Virus record (IMG/VR): IMGVR_UViG_3300037119_001263
Coordinates: 1-41,313 of that record
From: a virus
DNA: 41,313 bases
Strand: one strand, 5' to 3'
A program made the translations under genes and the position numbers. Below are positions 1 through 8,017 of this stretch, piece by piece (the first letter of the stretch is position 1; each line of letters begins with the position of its first letter). A model generated the notes under the pieces. That model was not told the DNA's origin and searched no databases. It worked only from the letters and a program-made list of their open reading frames with translations.

Positions 1-1
1 G

Positions 2-108
2 GCCCGAGCCGTGGGATATTGCATTTCCCACCGAGGATCACTTGCGGAAATATGCGATGATCCGCACTGGCTTTTGCACCATCACCAAGGTGGTTGGCAA
101 CAAGCGCG
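2..108. repeat. Left copy of the 107-bp terminal overlap
   Basis: These 107 bases are identical to the last 107 bases of the window. Base 1 differs from base 41206, so the identity starts at base 2. An exact overlap at both contig ends that lies inside a continuous reading frame is the usual mark of a circular or circularly permuted genome in an assembly. The unique length would be about 41205 bp. It could instead be a short direct terminal repeat, but its position inside a gene makes an assembly overlap more likely. Confidence 0.9.
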
Positions 109-296
109 TGCCGGTCGATGGTTATGCGATCGTGTGCGAGGAAGACGGCGTAACGACAATCTATCAAGCCAAGTCGCAATCGTACAAGGCCATGGGCGCG
201 GAGGAATTCCAGAAGAGCAAAACCGCAGTCCTCGGCTACCTCGCCGACATGGTGGGCGTGACCGCCGAGCAATTGATGAAAGAGCGCGCGGCATGA
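3..296 (+). CDS. Conserved phage protein, C-terminal part (5' part at the right end of the window)
   Basis: This is the continuation of the gene that starts at 41019; across the circle join the whole protein is about 160 residues. The frame is open from base 3, and the first codons reproduce the residues read at the right edge (PEPWDIAFPTEDHLRKYA). I recognise the pattern of an early-region phage protein with a central SHRQY motif and a FPTEDHLRKYA motif, but I know no assigned function. It sits at the end of the recombination operon after the exonuclease, so a role near DNA metabolism is possible but unproven. The stop at 294-296 overlaps the next start as ATGA. The ATG at 42 is internal and not the true start. 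Confidence 0.85.
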   Translation, partial: PEPWDIAFPTEDHLRKYAMIRTGFCTITKVVGNKRVPVDGYAIVCEEDGVTTIYQAKSQSYKAMGAEEFQKSKTAVLGYLADMVGVTAEQLMKERAA

Positions 297-505
297 CCGA
301 CATTGAGCTGCTGCGGGAACGCATCGACACCATGATTGCGGAACGCGATGCGGAGCGGATAACCTATAACGATGCAATCGCTGATCTGATTGCCACCAAC
401 GAGCGGCTGCGGGCGACACTACTACAGATTGCAAACCTCAACGGGGTAAGCACACGACTAGACGCCCAGAAAATTGCCAACCGCGCCCTGGAGCCCAAGC
501 CATGA
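293..505 (+). CDS. Small coiled-coil protein, unknown function
   Basis: The product has 70 residues and is not recognised. Residues 1-50 are rich in Glu, Arg, Leu and Ile with heptad-like spacing (MTDIELLRERIDTMIAERDA), which predicts a coiled coil. The start ATG at 293 overlaps the upstream stop in the sequence ATGA, and its own stop overlaps the next start at 502 the same way. It is therefore a coupled member of the rightward early operon. There is no signal peptide or membrane segment. The longer frame opening upstream at 11 was not used because the upstream gene covers that stretch. Confidence 0.75.
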   Translation: MTDIELLRERIDTMIAERDAERITYNDAIADLIATNERLRATLLQIANLNGVSTRLDAQKIANRALEPKP

Positions 506-840
506 GCCGGGCTGAATTCTCCAAAGCCACCAAGCTCGCCGCCTTCCGCCGCGCCATGGGCCGGTGTGAAGGCTGCGGCGGGTTGCTGGTCTTCGGAAAG
601 TTCGCCTACGATCACCGCAACCCATCGGAATTCAGCGGCGACAGCAGCCTCGAAAATTGCCAGTGTCTTTGCCTAGGATGCCATGGTGCCAAAACTGCCC
701 TGAAGGATGTCCCAGCGATTGCAAAGAGCAATCGGATCCGGGCGAGCGCCGCCGGCATCCGGCGCGATCGCACCATCAGGGCGTGGCGGTCGTTCTCGGG
801 CGAGATCGTCCGCAAGCCGGGGCGACGGGATCAGGAATGA
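502..840 (+). CDS. HNH endonuclease
   Basis: The product has 112 residues. A Cys pair at 22 and 25 (CEGCG) is followed by D37-H38, N52 and a second Cys pair, C57 and C60, with H61. This is the layout of a compact HNH/beta-beta-alpha-metal nuclease with a structural zinc site. The basic C-terminal half, with AGIRRDRTIRAWRSFSGEIV, resembles many small phage HNH proteins. Such proteins often cut DNA during packaging or replication; here it lies at the end of the early operon, far from the terminase genes. ATGA overlaps link it to both neighbours. The family call is firm; the biological role is inferred. Confidence 0.85.
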   Translation: MSRAEFSKATKLAAFRRAMGRCEGCGGLLVFGKFAYDHRNPSEFSGDSSLENCQCLCLGCHGAKTALKDVPAIAKSNRIRASAAGIRRDRTIRAWRSFSGEIVRKPGRRDQE

Positions 841-938
841 ACCCGCATTTGCAAGGGCTGATGATCAGCGGCTTGGTGCTGGTGGTCCTGCTTGTCGTGC
901 TGCTATTCGTCATGGGCTGCGCGGTGCCGATGCGATGA
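837..938 (+). CDS. 33-residue single-pass membrane peptide
   Basis: The ATG at 837 overlaps the HNH stop as ATGA, so the start is well supported. A polar N-terminus (MNPHLQG) is followed by about 18 hydrophobic residues (residues 8-26, Leu/Val rich), then GCAVPMR. The VMGC sequence looks like a weak lipobox, but the peptide left after cleavage would be only six residues, so a plain membrane peptide is likelier. Its TGA ends at 938 and the stop codon of the oppositely oriented endolysin begins at 939, so the two operons meet with no gap. A lysis-related role is possible from this position but not shown. Confidence 0.6.
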   Translation: MNPHLQGLMISGLVLVVLLVVLLFVMGCAVPMR

Positions 939-1928
939 TTACGCCGGATAGACCACCGTTACCTCGTCGTCAGTGGTGACCCCAAGGCTCTCGGCCAGCG
1001 CCGGCGAGAGGTCCGCTGCGCGGCCGGTTTCAGCCTCATGCGGCCCCCAATCGGCAGGGTGCGCCAATCTTGCAACACCCGTTTTTTTGTTGGTGACCAA
1101 CGCCATTTGTCCACTGTTGGCGAGCATGTCCTTGGGCACACCATCATCATATGGCCACCGACAGGCAACATAGAACACGCTCGGATCCATGCGCCGAGCG
1201 AGGCCCGTCGTACCGGGCGGTTGCTTTGCGAGGAATAGCCACGGGGCGTCCTCGAATTCGTAGAAGAATGCCAAACCTTCGCTCGGCGAAACGCCGGTAT
1301 CGTTGGGCCCCCCAAAAGTCGAACAGGTGCCTTCCGCCGCGAACAGCACATCGCTCGGCGGCTCGGGCGTGGGGCCGGGCGCGGTATCGCCGGCGCCACC
1401 AACAGCACAGATTGCCTCGGAGATAGCTTCACAGATATTGTCAAACTCATCGAAATATATGAGGCAGTCACTCTCATTGTCCCCGAAGCAAATTTCCAGA
1501 AGGACAGCTACCTCATTAGTGTGTGACAAGAAATAAAGCCCGCCGATGGTGTCGTCATTCTTGGCACCGCGATCAGTCAGCCCGGAAGCCTCGCAGATGG
1601 TGTCAACAATCGCTTCTGCATATTCCTTGCCGGCGCTGGACGTGTAGAACACCTCGCAGCCGTGACCCTGCCCATTGCTGGCATTAAAATGGACACTGAC
1701 ATCTAGGGCGTGTGCGCCCTGCGCATTGTGGAAATCACAAATGCGATCTAAATTTTCGCTCTGGGTCGTAGAGATGTCGTCCCAGTAAGTGACGACATCG
1801 ACCCCGGCATTATCCAGATTGTTGCTAACCTCGGTCGTGACACGCCTCGCCTCGTCAACTTCGTCCAACCACTCAGACGACATTCCTCGTATCTTTTTGC
1901 CGTGCCCGGCGCTGATAACCACCTTCAT
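939..1928 (-). CDS. Endolysin: N-acetylmuramoyl-L-alanine amidase (Amidase_3) with C-terminal beta-barrel-like domain
   Basis: The product has 329 residues. Residues 1-175 form a zinc amidase of the Amidase_3 type: H9 in SAGHGKK, probably E26, H80 in SVHFNAS as the remaining zinc ligand, and the catalytic acid E145 in LLEICF. It would cut the bond between MurNAc and the peptide stem. A Pro-rich linker (about 182-193) leads to a C-terminal domain of about 135 residues that ends with a pattern like double-psi beta barrels (AADLSPALAESLGV). That part may bind cell wall; this is a weak inference. There is no signal peptide, so a holin is expected; two small membrane proteins lie just upstream. 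It is the last gene of the late operon, and its ATG overlaps the previous stop (ATGA). Confidence 0.88.
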   Translation of the reverse strand: MKVVISAGHGKKIRGMSSEWLDEVDEARRVTTEVSNNLDNAGVDVVTYWDDISTTQSENLDRICDFHNAQGAHALDVSVHFNASNGQGHGCEVFYTSSAGKEYAEAIVDTICEASGLTDRGAKNDDTIGGLYFLSHTNEVAVLLEICFGDNESDCLIYFDEFDNICEAISEAICAVGGAGDTAPGPTPEPPSDVLFAAEGTCSTFGGPNDTGVSPSEGLAFFYEFEDAPWLFLAKQPPGTTGLARRMDPSVFYVACRWPYDDGVPKDMLANSGQMALVTNKKTGVARLAHPADWGPHEAETGRAADLSPALAESLGVTTDDEVTVVYPA

Positions 1929-2320
1929 GGCGCAAACCCTCCGAGTAGCCGCACCCGCAATTCATTGCCGGCGGGCGCCGACGGCCCAAGCACGTCGAGC
2001 GCAACCGCGAACTCCCGCAATTCGTTCTGTGGCTTTGGTTGCTCGCGGGTGCCGGATCGAAACTTGACGAAACCGGTCGTCAGTCGCGGCACAAAAATGC
2101 CGGTGCCGGCAATCACGGTGTAGGTGAGTTCATGCCCGTCAGGCATGAACATATCATTGAACATGAGGCCGTCGCTGCTGGTCATGAAGGTCAGCGCCGC
2201 GGCACCGTTCCAGTTGCCCGGCATCGTGATTTTGACGATTGCCCCAGCAGAGCAATCAATGCCGCTGCTCAGGCTCTCGCCGGCTTGGATGATCGGCCCG
2301 TTGATGATGACAAGCGGCAT
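1925..2320 (-). CDS. Conserved hypothetical beta-rich phage protein
   Basis: The product has 131 residues starting at MPLVIINGPII, with a GGAG box 8 bases upstream. It is almost free of Cys and rich in Gly, Thr and Val, with alternating hydrophobic residues and a SSDGLMFNDMF segment, suggesting a small beta sandwich. I recall similar proteins in phages and prophages of Rhizobiales but know no function. It lies between two lysis-type membrane proteins and the endolysin, and its stop overlaps the endolysin ATG. The long upstream extension in this frame is not used because the membrane protein gene 2322-2711 covers it. Confidence 0.75.
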   Translation of the reverse strand: MPLVIINGPIIQAGESLSSGIDCSAGAIVKITMPGNWNGAAALTFMTSSDGLMFNDMFMPDGHELTYTVIAGTGIFVPRLTTGFVKFRSGTREQPKPQNELREFAVALDVLGPSAPAGNELRVRLLGGFAP

Positions 2321-2321
2321 T

Positions 2322-2711
2322 TCATTTCTCCGGTGGACAGGGTGGCGGGGTCCAATCGAGCGTGAACTTGCGCGCCCGAACATGGGCGTTGACGGCGTTG
2401 ACGATGCCGACGCGGGCGCGTTTGGGCTGCTCGGTATTGGGGTCTTTATACCAAACGGTGTAGAGGTGCTGCACAGCGTCTTCAAAACCCTTGTCGATGC
2501 CGTGCAGGGCCATATCCCGCACCCGCTCACGTTCGGTCGGGTCCATGCAATCAAACGGGATGTTGGCGGTTGCAGTCTCGATGCTCGCCAAGGTAAACCC
2601 ACCCACAACAAGATCCTCGATCGGATCTCCCTCGAACAACGCAAGCAGCAATAGAGTGTTGGCAACGGTGAAAATCAATACGAAGATTCCGGTGAACCGC
2701 TGCTGATCCAT
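2322..2711 (-). CDS. Small inner-membrane protein of the lysis region
   Basis: The product has 129 residues starting at MDQQRFTGIFVLIFTVANTL. Residues 7-26 form one hydrophobic helix; the rest is soluble, with a charged stretch (DPTERERVRDM) and a Pro-rich end (WTPPPCPPEK). One N-terminal membrane anchor followed by a soluble domain fits an inner-membrane spanin-like or holin-accessory protein, but no family is recognised. The ATG at 2711 overlaps the stop of the preceding two-helix protein as TGATG, giving coupled translation. The four-base gap to the next gene supports one transcript. Confidence 0.7.
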   Translation of the reverse strand: MDQQRFTGIFVLIFTVANTLLLLALFEGDPIEDLVVGGFTLASIETATANIPFDCMDPTERERVRDMALHGIDKGFEDAVQHLYTVWYKDPNTEQPKRARVGIVNAVNAHVRARKFTLDWTPPPCPPEK

Positions 2712-2929
2712 CAGTGCCGCCAAGACGGGAACCGCACACCTCCACCCGCCAGCGCCGTAATCAGCGCAATCAGCGCCAATAACAACACCACGACCCAGAT
2801 GCCTTTTTTGACCTGCTCTGGAATGGCCATAATGAAATTTTCGATCACCCAGATGGCCAAGTAGATGATCCCGCAGAGGATCACCAAGCCGATCAGGAAC
2901 CAAAGGACCGAAATCGCGATGTCGATCAT
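2711..2929 (-). CDS. Holin-like protein with two membrane helices
   Basis: The product has 72 residues. Two hydrophobic helices (about 3-29 and 44-62) are separated by a short charged turn (IPEQVKKG), as in class II holins. A GGAGG box lies 6 bases before the chosen ATG at 2929; the longer frame upstream reads through the GC-rich hairpin and is rejected. Position supports lysis: the amidase follows two genes downstream. A holin would form membrane holes that release the amidase, which lacks a signal peptide. Sequence alone cannot prove holin activity. Confidence 0.65.
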   Translation of the reverse strand: MIDIAISVLWFLIGLVILCGIIYLAIWVIENFIMAIPEQVKKGIWVVVLLLALIALITALAGGGVRFPSWRH

Positions 2930-2954
2930 AGTGGCCTCCATGCTATAATGCGCA

Positions 2955-2979
2955 ACGGCGGGGTTCGAGGCCCCGCCGT
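2955..2979. repeat. GC hairpin resembling a tRNA T-arm
   Basis: Perfect 9-bp arms ACGGCGGGG and CCCCGCCGT enclose the 7-base loop TTCGAGG. Stem plus a TTCGA-type loop is what a tRNA T-arm looks like, but no tRNA body fits upstream, which holds the start of the holin-like gene. No T-run follows on either strand, so it is not a classical terminator. It lies between the divergent holin-like and HNH genes. Confidence 0.6.
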
Positions 2980-3011
2980 CACTTGACACGCAAACCCGGT
3001 AGGGGGTCAGC

Positions 3012-3509
3012 ATGCCCAAATTCAAGGATATCACTGGACAGCGTTTCGGGCGATTGGTTGCTCTCGCTCCCTCCGAGCGCACCTCTCGACATACGCGCTG
3101 GCTTTGTCACTGCGACTGCGGCGCGGAAAAATCCATTCTCAGCACGCATCTTGTGCGCGGATTGATCCGCTCATGCGGTTGCAACCGCGGTCGAGCCATC
3201 AGCAAGGGCAAGACCACCCATGGCCAAGCCGCCATGGCAACTAGAACGGTCGAGTACACAACATGGGCCACGATGCGCGATCGTTGCTGCAACCCGAATA
3301 GAGCAGACTTTGCGCGTTACGGAGGTCGCGGGATCACGGTTTGCGAGCGGTGGCGCAACTCATTCGAGAACTTTTTTGCTGACATGGGGCCGCGCCCGGC
3401 GGACCATTCCATCGATCGCATCAGCAATAACGGCCCATATTCCCCCGAGAATTGCCGTTGGGCAACGCCGAAAGAGCAGGCCGCTAACCGCCGCCCGCGC
3501 GGCGGTTAG
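3012..3509 (+). CDS. HNH homing-type endonuclease, opposite in strand to its surroundings
   Basis: The product has 165 residues starting at [15 protein letters not shown], with an AGGGGG ribosome site 5 bases upstream. Residues 30-60 carry a Cys-rich module (CHCDCG and later CGC), and the C-terminal half has the HNH pattern: [19 protein letters not shown], then [13 protein letters not shown]. This architecture is common among free-standing phage HNH genes that move between genomes. It is the only clear plus-strand gene inside 28 kb of minus-strand late genes and runs into the ejection-protein gene, overlapping its end by 26 bases (3484-3509). That supports later insertion. A possible TATAAT at 2944-2949 could serve it. 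Confidence 0.82.
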   Translation: MPKFKDITGQRFGRLVALAPSERTSRHTRWLCHCDCGAEKSILSTHLVRGLIRSCGCNRGRAISKGKTTHGQAAMATRTVEYTTWATMRDRCCNPNRADFARYGGRGITVCERWRNSFENFFADMGPRPADHSIDRISNNGPYSPENCRWATPKEQAANRRPRGG

Positions 3510-5154
3510 TTTCCTGCTGCCGCTGCTGTGCTGCCGAAACCAGCCCTGCCCGCAAAGCGATGTTGTAGAGCTGTTGGAGTGCTCGTTGCGTCCTTACCGG
3601 ATTGCCGCGTAGCTGCGCGCGGGTGACCGCTGACGCCGCCCGCACAATCGCCGGCCTGGCCAAGGCCTCGGCGAGCAATCGAGTGCCGACCATGCCGCCG
3701 ATGATGGATATCGGATCGGCCAGGGCACCCGTCAGCATGCCGCCACCGAACATTCCGCGCGAGGTGCCACTGACGTTCTCAAACCGCCCAATACGGTCTT
3801 TGACGTATTGCGACACTGTGAACAGGTCTTGCAACGCAGCATGCTGCTGACCGGTGAATAGTTCATTCCTGGCAGCCGGCGCCATGTTGCCGAAAGCGGT
3901 GACAAATCGCTGGGCGCTGAATTGCCCATCCGGGGCTTGTCCTAGCCGATGGATCAGCGCCGAGCCGACATCGTTCCAGGCATCCGGCCCCATTGCCCGC
4001 TTGGCCAGCCGTAGCCGGGCAAGATCGGCCCCGCCCTTGCTCTGGGCAAAGCCCACCAGCCGGTTAAACACCATTTCCGGGGCGGCATCGCCGGCCGCGC
4101 CGGTGACCTTGGATAGTGCCGTACGCTGCATGTTGGTCAGCCGCGCCAGCGCATTGGCCTCCTGCCATTTGCCAAAGGCTTCCGGGCTGCTCTCGCGCAC
4201 CACGGCGCCTAGATCCTTGGTCAGCGCCCCATAGAGCCGCTTCACCTCGGTCGGCGCCAAGCCGCTGACCGCAAGTTCTTGCGGGCTTTTCTCGCCCAGA
4301 AACGAGCGCAGTCCCTTGGTGCCCTTGTAATCCATGCCGGCAGGATCCTGCACGGCATCGAATACTGTCTCCACCGCTTTGCTGCGGCCCGGAATGCGCG
4401 CGGCGGTACGCTCGGCCATGATCTCCCCGACCATGGCGCGGGTGTTGTCCAGCGGCACCCGGATTGCCGGATCAATCAACTCGTCGGCGGCCTTGTAAGC
4501 CTCGCTGACGGGCCTCTGGCTTTCAGTCTTGATGAAGCCGGTCAGGCCGGCCTTTGCCCGCTCCCCGGCTGTCTCTGCGGTTCCTGCGCCCAATCCCCTC
4601 TTGACCGTGCCCAATTGCTCGGCCAGCCGCTCGGCCGAGTTCACGATCGGCTGGCCAGCGAGTGGCACATTCTTGATCCCGGCCGCCAACTGCGGGATGG
4701 CGGTGCTCTCGGTCGCCATATAGCGCGGGATGTCTACGCCCAGACGGCCAGCGGCCTCCAACGCCGGATCGACGGCAGACGGCCGCGGTGCTGGCGGCGG
4801 TGGCAATATCGGCGTTCCTGCGGGGGCAGTCGAACGAGCGAAGATGCCGCCGGTTCCGCGCGGGGCCATTGGGGTGGCAATACTGGCAAGCTCGGCCGCC
4901 CGGCCTACCGCTTCCTCGCTCAGTGGATCAACCCGCCCAGCATAGACATCACCCGGCAGCGTCACCGCGCCAGAAACGGCCTTTGCCACCGCGCCAGCCA
5001 GCGGCGGCGGGTTCTCATAGACCTTGCGGGCGAAGTTGCCGAGCTTTTCGAGGAAGGGCTTTTGCGGTGCGACCGAGCCAAGCGCCTTGGCAACATCAGC
5101 GTCACTGAAATCATCAGGAAACTGATGCTGCTGGCCCTCAAAATCGACAATCAT
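3484..5154 (-). CDS. Probable DNA ejection / internal virion protein
   Basis: The product has 556 residues. It starts with [20 protein letters not shown], a short N-terminal motif seen in phage virion proteins; Pro/Ala-rich segments (about 60-130) and then a long helical body follow. Near the C-terminus are a Gly/Ile-rich stretch ([19 protein letters not shown]) and basic helices ([15 protein letters not shown]). It is the last of three tandem proteins of this kind (6458-7384, 5151-6443, 3484-5154), placed as ejection proteins are in P22-like phages, after the tail genes. The ATG overlaps the previous stop (ATGA). Role by context; no enzymatic domain is visible. Confidence 0.65.
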   Translation of the reverse strand: MIVDFEGQQHQFPDDFSDADVAKALGSVAPQKPFLEKLGNFARKVYENPPPLAGAVAKAVSGAVTLPGDVYAGRVDPLSEEAVGRAAELASIATPMAPRGTGGIFARSTAPAGTPILPPPPAPRPSAVDPALEAAGRLGVDIPRYMATESTAIPQLAAGIKNVPLAGQPIVNSAERLAEQLGTVKRGLGAGTAETAGERAKAGLTGFIKTESQRPVSEAYKAADELIDPAIRVPLDNTRAMVGEIMAERTAARIPGRSKAVETVFDAVQDPAGMDYKGTKGLRSFLGEKSPQELAVSGLAPTEVKRLYGALTKDLGAVVRESSPEAFGKWQEANALARLTNMQRTALSKVTGAAGDAAPEMVFNRLVGFAQSKGGADLARLRLAKRAMGPDAWNDVGSALIHRLGQAPDGQFSAQRFVTAFGNMAPAARNELFTGQQHAALQDLFTVSQYVKDRIGRFENVSGTSRGMFGGGMLTGALADPISIIGGMVGTRLLAEALARPAIVRAASAVTRAQLRGNPVRTQRALQQLYNIALRAGLVSAAQQRQQETNRRAGGG

Positions 5155-6443
5155 GGTAGTCGAACCGGATTACCGGCGGCATCGCGGCCCCAGCGCACTG
5201 GACCGCCGGCCGATGTCCCGCCGCCTGCTGCCGCGCCTTTCGGCCGCTGACCTTCTGGTAACTCGAATTGTGGCGGCGGTGCCGTACCGGGACCGTGAAT
5301 GATTTCGTGCCGAATGCGCTTCACCCGGTCGAGGTTGTATAGAAATTGCTCCGGCGTCTGCGACTGATCCAGCGCGCCGATGCTGTCCTGCAACAGCTTG
5401 TGCTCGCCTTGGGTGACGGCGCCGAGGCCGGAGGCGCCGGTGGGCGACTGCGCTCGCATCTGGCTGAGCTTGTCCAGGGACGCATTGGCCTTGATCGTGT
5501 CCACCAGTTTGCCAACGTCAGCCGCCTGCGAACCGGGAATATTCTTCATCAGGTTGCCGAAAGTACCAGCGATCATGCCCGGATATTGCTTGGTCTGATT
5601 AATGGCCCGATCGATGTCCTCGGTAACCGGATCGATCATGCCGGCGTTTCTCTTGCGCGCTTCTTCCGCGGTCTGCTGCTGCACCCGCAGCTTGGTCTGC
5701 TCTTTGCGCCATTCCTTCGGATCAGAGCCAGGAGGCGCCGGCGGAATGCCACCAGTAGATGGTGCTGGCGCGGCACCGCCGGTTGTGGGCGCTGGCGTGC
5801 TGTAATCGCCGCCTGTGCCATAAACAGACCGCCCGACGCCGGCCGTAAATGGATCCGCAGCGGTAGCGGCGTCGGGTGCCGGTTGGCCGGTAAATGGCTG
5901 CGTTTCGCGCGTGCGCTTGTTGGCCCATGCCGGCACGGTTTCGCCCGGATAGGTCGGATGTGGCACCTGCACAATCTGCCAGTCACCCTCGGTTTTCGGG
6001 GTATAGTATTGCTTCATGAACGCCGCTTTTTGCTCCGGCGTGGCATCGGACCCCAGTACATCCTTCATTGCTCTTTGAGCATCGGTGACATCGCCTCGGG
6101 CAAACTGCCGTTCCTTGAGATCACGATCCAGCGCGGCTTGCTGCCGCTGGAATGCATCGTTGGCCGCCTGCCGCGCCTCCTGCGTCTTCTGATGCTGCAA
6201 TTGAGCGGTGCGGTAGCCGCGATTGCTGTCGGCCACCGAGCCGGCCTGATAGCCCTGCAGCGCGGCGGCGTAGGGGCTTTCCCCCGGGCGGTAGGGCGAG
6301 AGCAGCCCCATCCCGAGCCCAACCAAGGAATTGCTGTTTTGCGCAATCGCATCGCCGATGCCGATTTGATTGCCGGCATAGTCGCGCGGGGTAAACGCCA
6401 TCGGCGCATTGCCGCTAAACATGTCCATTAGGCTGGCAGGCAT
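5151..6443 (-). CDS. Probable DNA ejection / internal virion protein
   Basis: The product has 430 residues. The N-terminal 60 residues are Gly/Ala-rich (IGIGDAIAQNSNSLVGLGMG). Residues 80-120 are a Gln/Arg/Ala-rich helix likely to form a coiled coil (QEARQAANDAFQRQQAALDR). Low-complexity Pro/Thr/Ala segments sit near 190-245, and a second helical block follows. No catalytic motif is present. It is coupled by ATGA to the following ejection-type gene and lies 14 bases after the preceding one. Length, helical make-up and place behind the tail genes fit an ejection protein; the exact counterpart cannot be named from sequence alone. Confidence 0.6.
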   Translation of the reverse strand: MPASLMDMFSGNAPMAFTPRDYAGNQIGIGDAIAQNSNSLVGLGMGLLSPYRPGESPYAAALQGYQAGSVADSNRGYRTAQLQHQKTQEARQAANDAFQRQQAALDRDLKERQFARGDVTDAQRAMKDVLGSDATPEQKAAFMKQYYTPKTEGDWQIVQVPHPTYPGETVPAWANKRTRETQPFTGQPAPDAATAADPFTAGVGRSVYGTGGDYSTPAPTTGGAAPAPSTGGIPPAPPGSDPKEWRKEQTKLRVQQQTAEEARKRNAGMIDPVTEDIDRAINQTKQYPGMIAGTFGNLMKNIPGSQAADVGKLVDTIKANASLDKLSQMRAQSPTGASGLGAVTQGEHKLLQDSIGALDQSQTPEQFLYNLDRVKRIRHEIIHGPGTAPPPQFELPEGQRPKGAAAGGGTSAGGPVRWGRDAAGNPVRLP

Positions 6444-6457
6444 CTTGTGGCTCTCCC

Positions 6458-7384
6458 TTATCCCATCATCCCGAGCAGCCCGCCGCCGAGCGCGCCGACG
6501 CCCGCCCCTACCGGCCCGCCGAAGCTGCCGCCAATGCCGGCACCCGCCAGCCCGCCACCGAGTAGTTTCTGCAACGTCGAGGGCGAATTGATCGGCGTGG
6601 TGGTCGTGCCCGTCATGCTGCCGCCGAGCCCGCCAGCTTGGCCACTAATTGCGTTATAGCGAGCAAGTTGCTCCCACGGATAAGCCTGTTGGGCGTTGTA
6701 GAATTTGATCTGATCGTTGAGTAGGGACTGATCGCGCTCTTGCTGATACTCCCCTAGCGCCATCAGCCCTTGCGCCGGCGCCAACCGCGCCTCGTCCAAG
6801 GTCGGCATGAGTTGCGCCCATTGTCCGGCGCGTTGCTGCCCGCTCTCTAGAATGCTTTGCTGTTGCGCCTGCCGGCGGGCGTAATCCTGCGCCAGGATCG
6901 GGTCGGCCGCCTCACTCATAGCGCGGGCCGCCACGTCGCTGTGCATGCCGGAGCCGTAACGGCCGGCACCGCTCATAGACGAGCCGATCTTGTTGCTGAT
7001 TTGCCGGTTGCTGGTGTCCAGCATCGCCTGCAAATACGGGTTTTGATCGCCCTGCGCCTGCTCGTAGAGCGAGCGCAATTCAGGGCTCAAACCTTGGTTC
7101 TGCATCAGGTCGGTGCCGAGCGTGCGCGCCGCCAGCACGCCCTCGGTGCCGCCGCGGGCCGCATCCGGGGTCAGAGTGTCCCGCATATAGCCCATGGCGG
7201 AGGTGATATCCGTATTGAGCGGCGCCTGCGTCGCACCGCTCCACGGCCGGTAACCCGTATCGGTGTTGTACAGAGCTTGCGCGGCGCCCATGGCTTGCTG
7301 CAGATACGGCTGCGCCGGCGCCCATGGGTCTTTGGTCTGCTGCGTTTGCGCCGTAACCGGTTGCTGACTGCTGCTTCCGCCCAT
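6458..7384 (-). CDS. Probable DNA ejection / pilot protein with hydrophobic glycine-rich tail
   Basis: The product has 308 residues starting at MGGSSSQQPVTAQTQQ; this ATG overlaps the upstream stop in ATGA, so the 30-residue upstream extension is rejected. The KDPWAPAQPYLQQA motif at about 18-31 recurs in phage virion proteins found near the tail genes. The middle is Gln/Ala-rich helix with few charges. The last 45 residues are Gly/Leu/Ala-rich and uncharged (GGGLAGAGIGGSFGGPVGAG), like a membrane-inserting segment. It is the first of three tandem proteins of this kind. Function inferred from composition and position. Confidence 0.65.
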   Translation of the reverse strand: MGGSSSQQPVTAQTQQTKDPWAPAQPYLQQAMGAAQALYNTDTGYRPWSGATQAPLNTDITSAMGYMRDTLTPDAARGGTEGVLAARTLGTDLMQNQGLSPELRSLYEQAQGDQNPYLQAMLDTSNRQISNKIGSSMSGAGRYGSGMHSDVAARAMSEAADPILAQDYARRQAQQQSILESGQQRAGQWAQLMPTLDEARLAPAQGLMALGEYQQERDQSLLNDQIKFYNAQQAYPWEQLARYNAISGQAGGLGGSMTGTTTTPINSPSTLQKLLGGGLAGAGIGGSFGGPVGAGVGALGGGLLGMMG

Positions 7385-7797
7385 CAGAGCACCTTTTCCA
7401 TCTGCACATGTGTCATGCGGTAGCCGTGCCGCTTTAGCAGCTTCGACCAGCCGGGCCGGCACAGCGGCCGGCACTCCTTCACTCCTGCATCGCGGAGGAG
7501 ATTTTCGAGATCAGACAAGAGGTGTTGCCATTGTTGCCGGCCATGGCCGGCCGTCCACAGCAACTCGCCGATCAGGTCGGCACCGCGGTAATGCAGTCGC
7601 ACGCCGATCAACCCGGTCGGCTTGTTGGCGGCCTCGTCCCATATCAGAACGATCCGCATTTCCTTGGCCGTTACCTTGCGGATTAATTCAACCAATGTTT
7701 CCTTGGTGCGCCGCGCAATCATCGGGAGAAACGGCATCCAGTGCTGTGCCGTGTCCTGCAACGCCTTATCATCGATTGGAACCGGAATCAGTCGCAT
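7384..7797 (-). CDS. GNAT-fold-like phage protein
   Basis: The product has 137 residues starting at MRLIPVPIDDKALQDTA. The order (helices, a beta strand around IVLIWDEAANKPTGLIGVRL, and a late segment LCRPGWSKLLKRHGYRMTHV) resembles reduced GNAT-like proteins found among T7-type internal virion proteins. The canonical acetyl-CoA loop (Q/RxxGxG/A) is not evident, so it may be structural rather than an acetyltransferase. A second protein of the same type is encoded at 29410-29778. ATGA overlaps couple it to both neighbours, and it directly precedes the ejection-protein cluster, which agrees with a virion role. Confidence 0.6.
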   Translation of the reverse strand: MRLIPVPIDDKALQDTAQHWMPFLPMIARRTKETLVELIRKVTAKEMRIVLIWDEAANKPTGLIGVRLHYRGADLIGELLWTAGHGRQQWQHLLSDLENLLRDAGVKECRPLCRPGWSKLLKRHGYRMTHVQMEKVL

Positions 7798-8009
7798 CAG
7801 GGCCCGTTGATGACTGCCTTTAGCTCCGCAATGGTAAGACCGAACGGTCTGCCCATCCGCACTATTTTTTCCGCCGCGGTGGCGGCCAGAGCCGGTGGCG
7901 CCGGATTGCTGCTCCAATCGGCGGCATCGCGGGCAGCAAGCACGACCTGATCTCCCGCGTTGCAGGTTGTTAGCGTGCCGTTGACGACCTTTTTGACATA
8001 GGTGGGCAT
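7797..8009 (-). CDS. Small hypothetical protein of the tail region
   Basis: The product has 70 residues and is not recognised. It begins MPTYVKKVVNGTLTTCNAGD with an AGGAG box 6 bases before the ATG. It has an alternating N-terminal part, then an Ala-rich middle and a short helix (IAELKAVING). There is no membrane segment. Between the fibre-like gene and the GNAT-like gene, and coupled by ATGA to the latter, it is probably made with the late genes. It may be a minor virion protein, but nothing in the sequence shows this. Confidence 0.65.
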   Translation of the reverse strand: MPTYVKKVVNGTLTTCNAGDQVVLAARDAADWSSNPAPPALAATAAEKIVRMGRPFGLTIAELKAVINGP

Positions 8010-8017
8010 GTTAGCTC

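Noticed and set aside
2955-2979. A tRNA gene ending in the T-arm-like hairpin
   Set aside because: No anticodon or D arm fits upstream, which is the start of the holin-like gene, and no CCA-type acceptor pairing is possible.
2983-3011. Promoter with TTGACA for the HNH gene
   Set aside because: A -10 at the right distance would coincide with the start codon area and is not A/T-rich.
4279-5250. Long plus-strand reading frame opposite the ejection gene
   Set aside because: Arg/Gly/Ala/His-rich shadow of a minus-strand gene whose residue use and neighbours are convincing; no ribosome site.
5346-6431. Plus-strand frame of 361 codons
   Set aside because: Mirror of the ejection-protein gene at 5151-6443; composition typical of antisense GC-rich frames.
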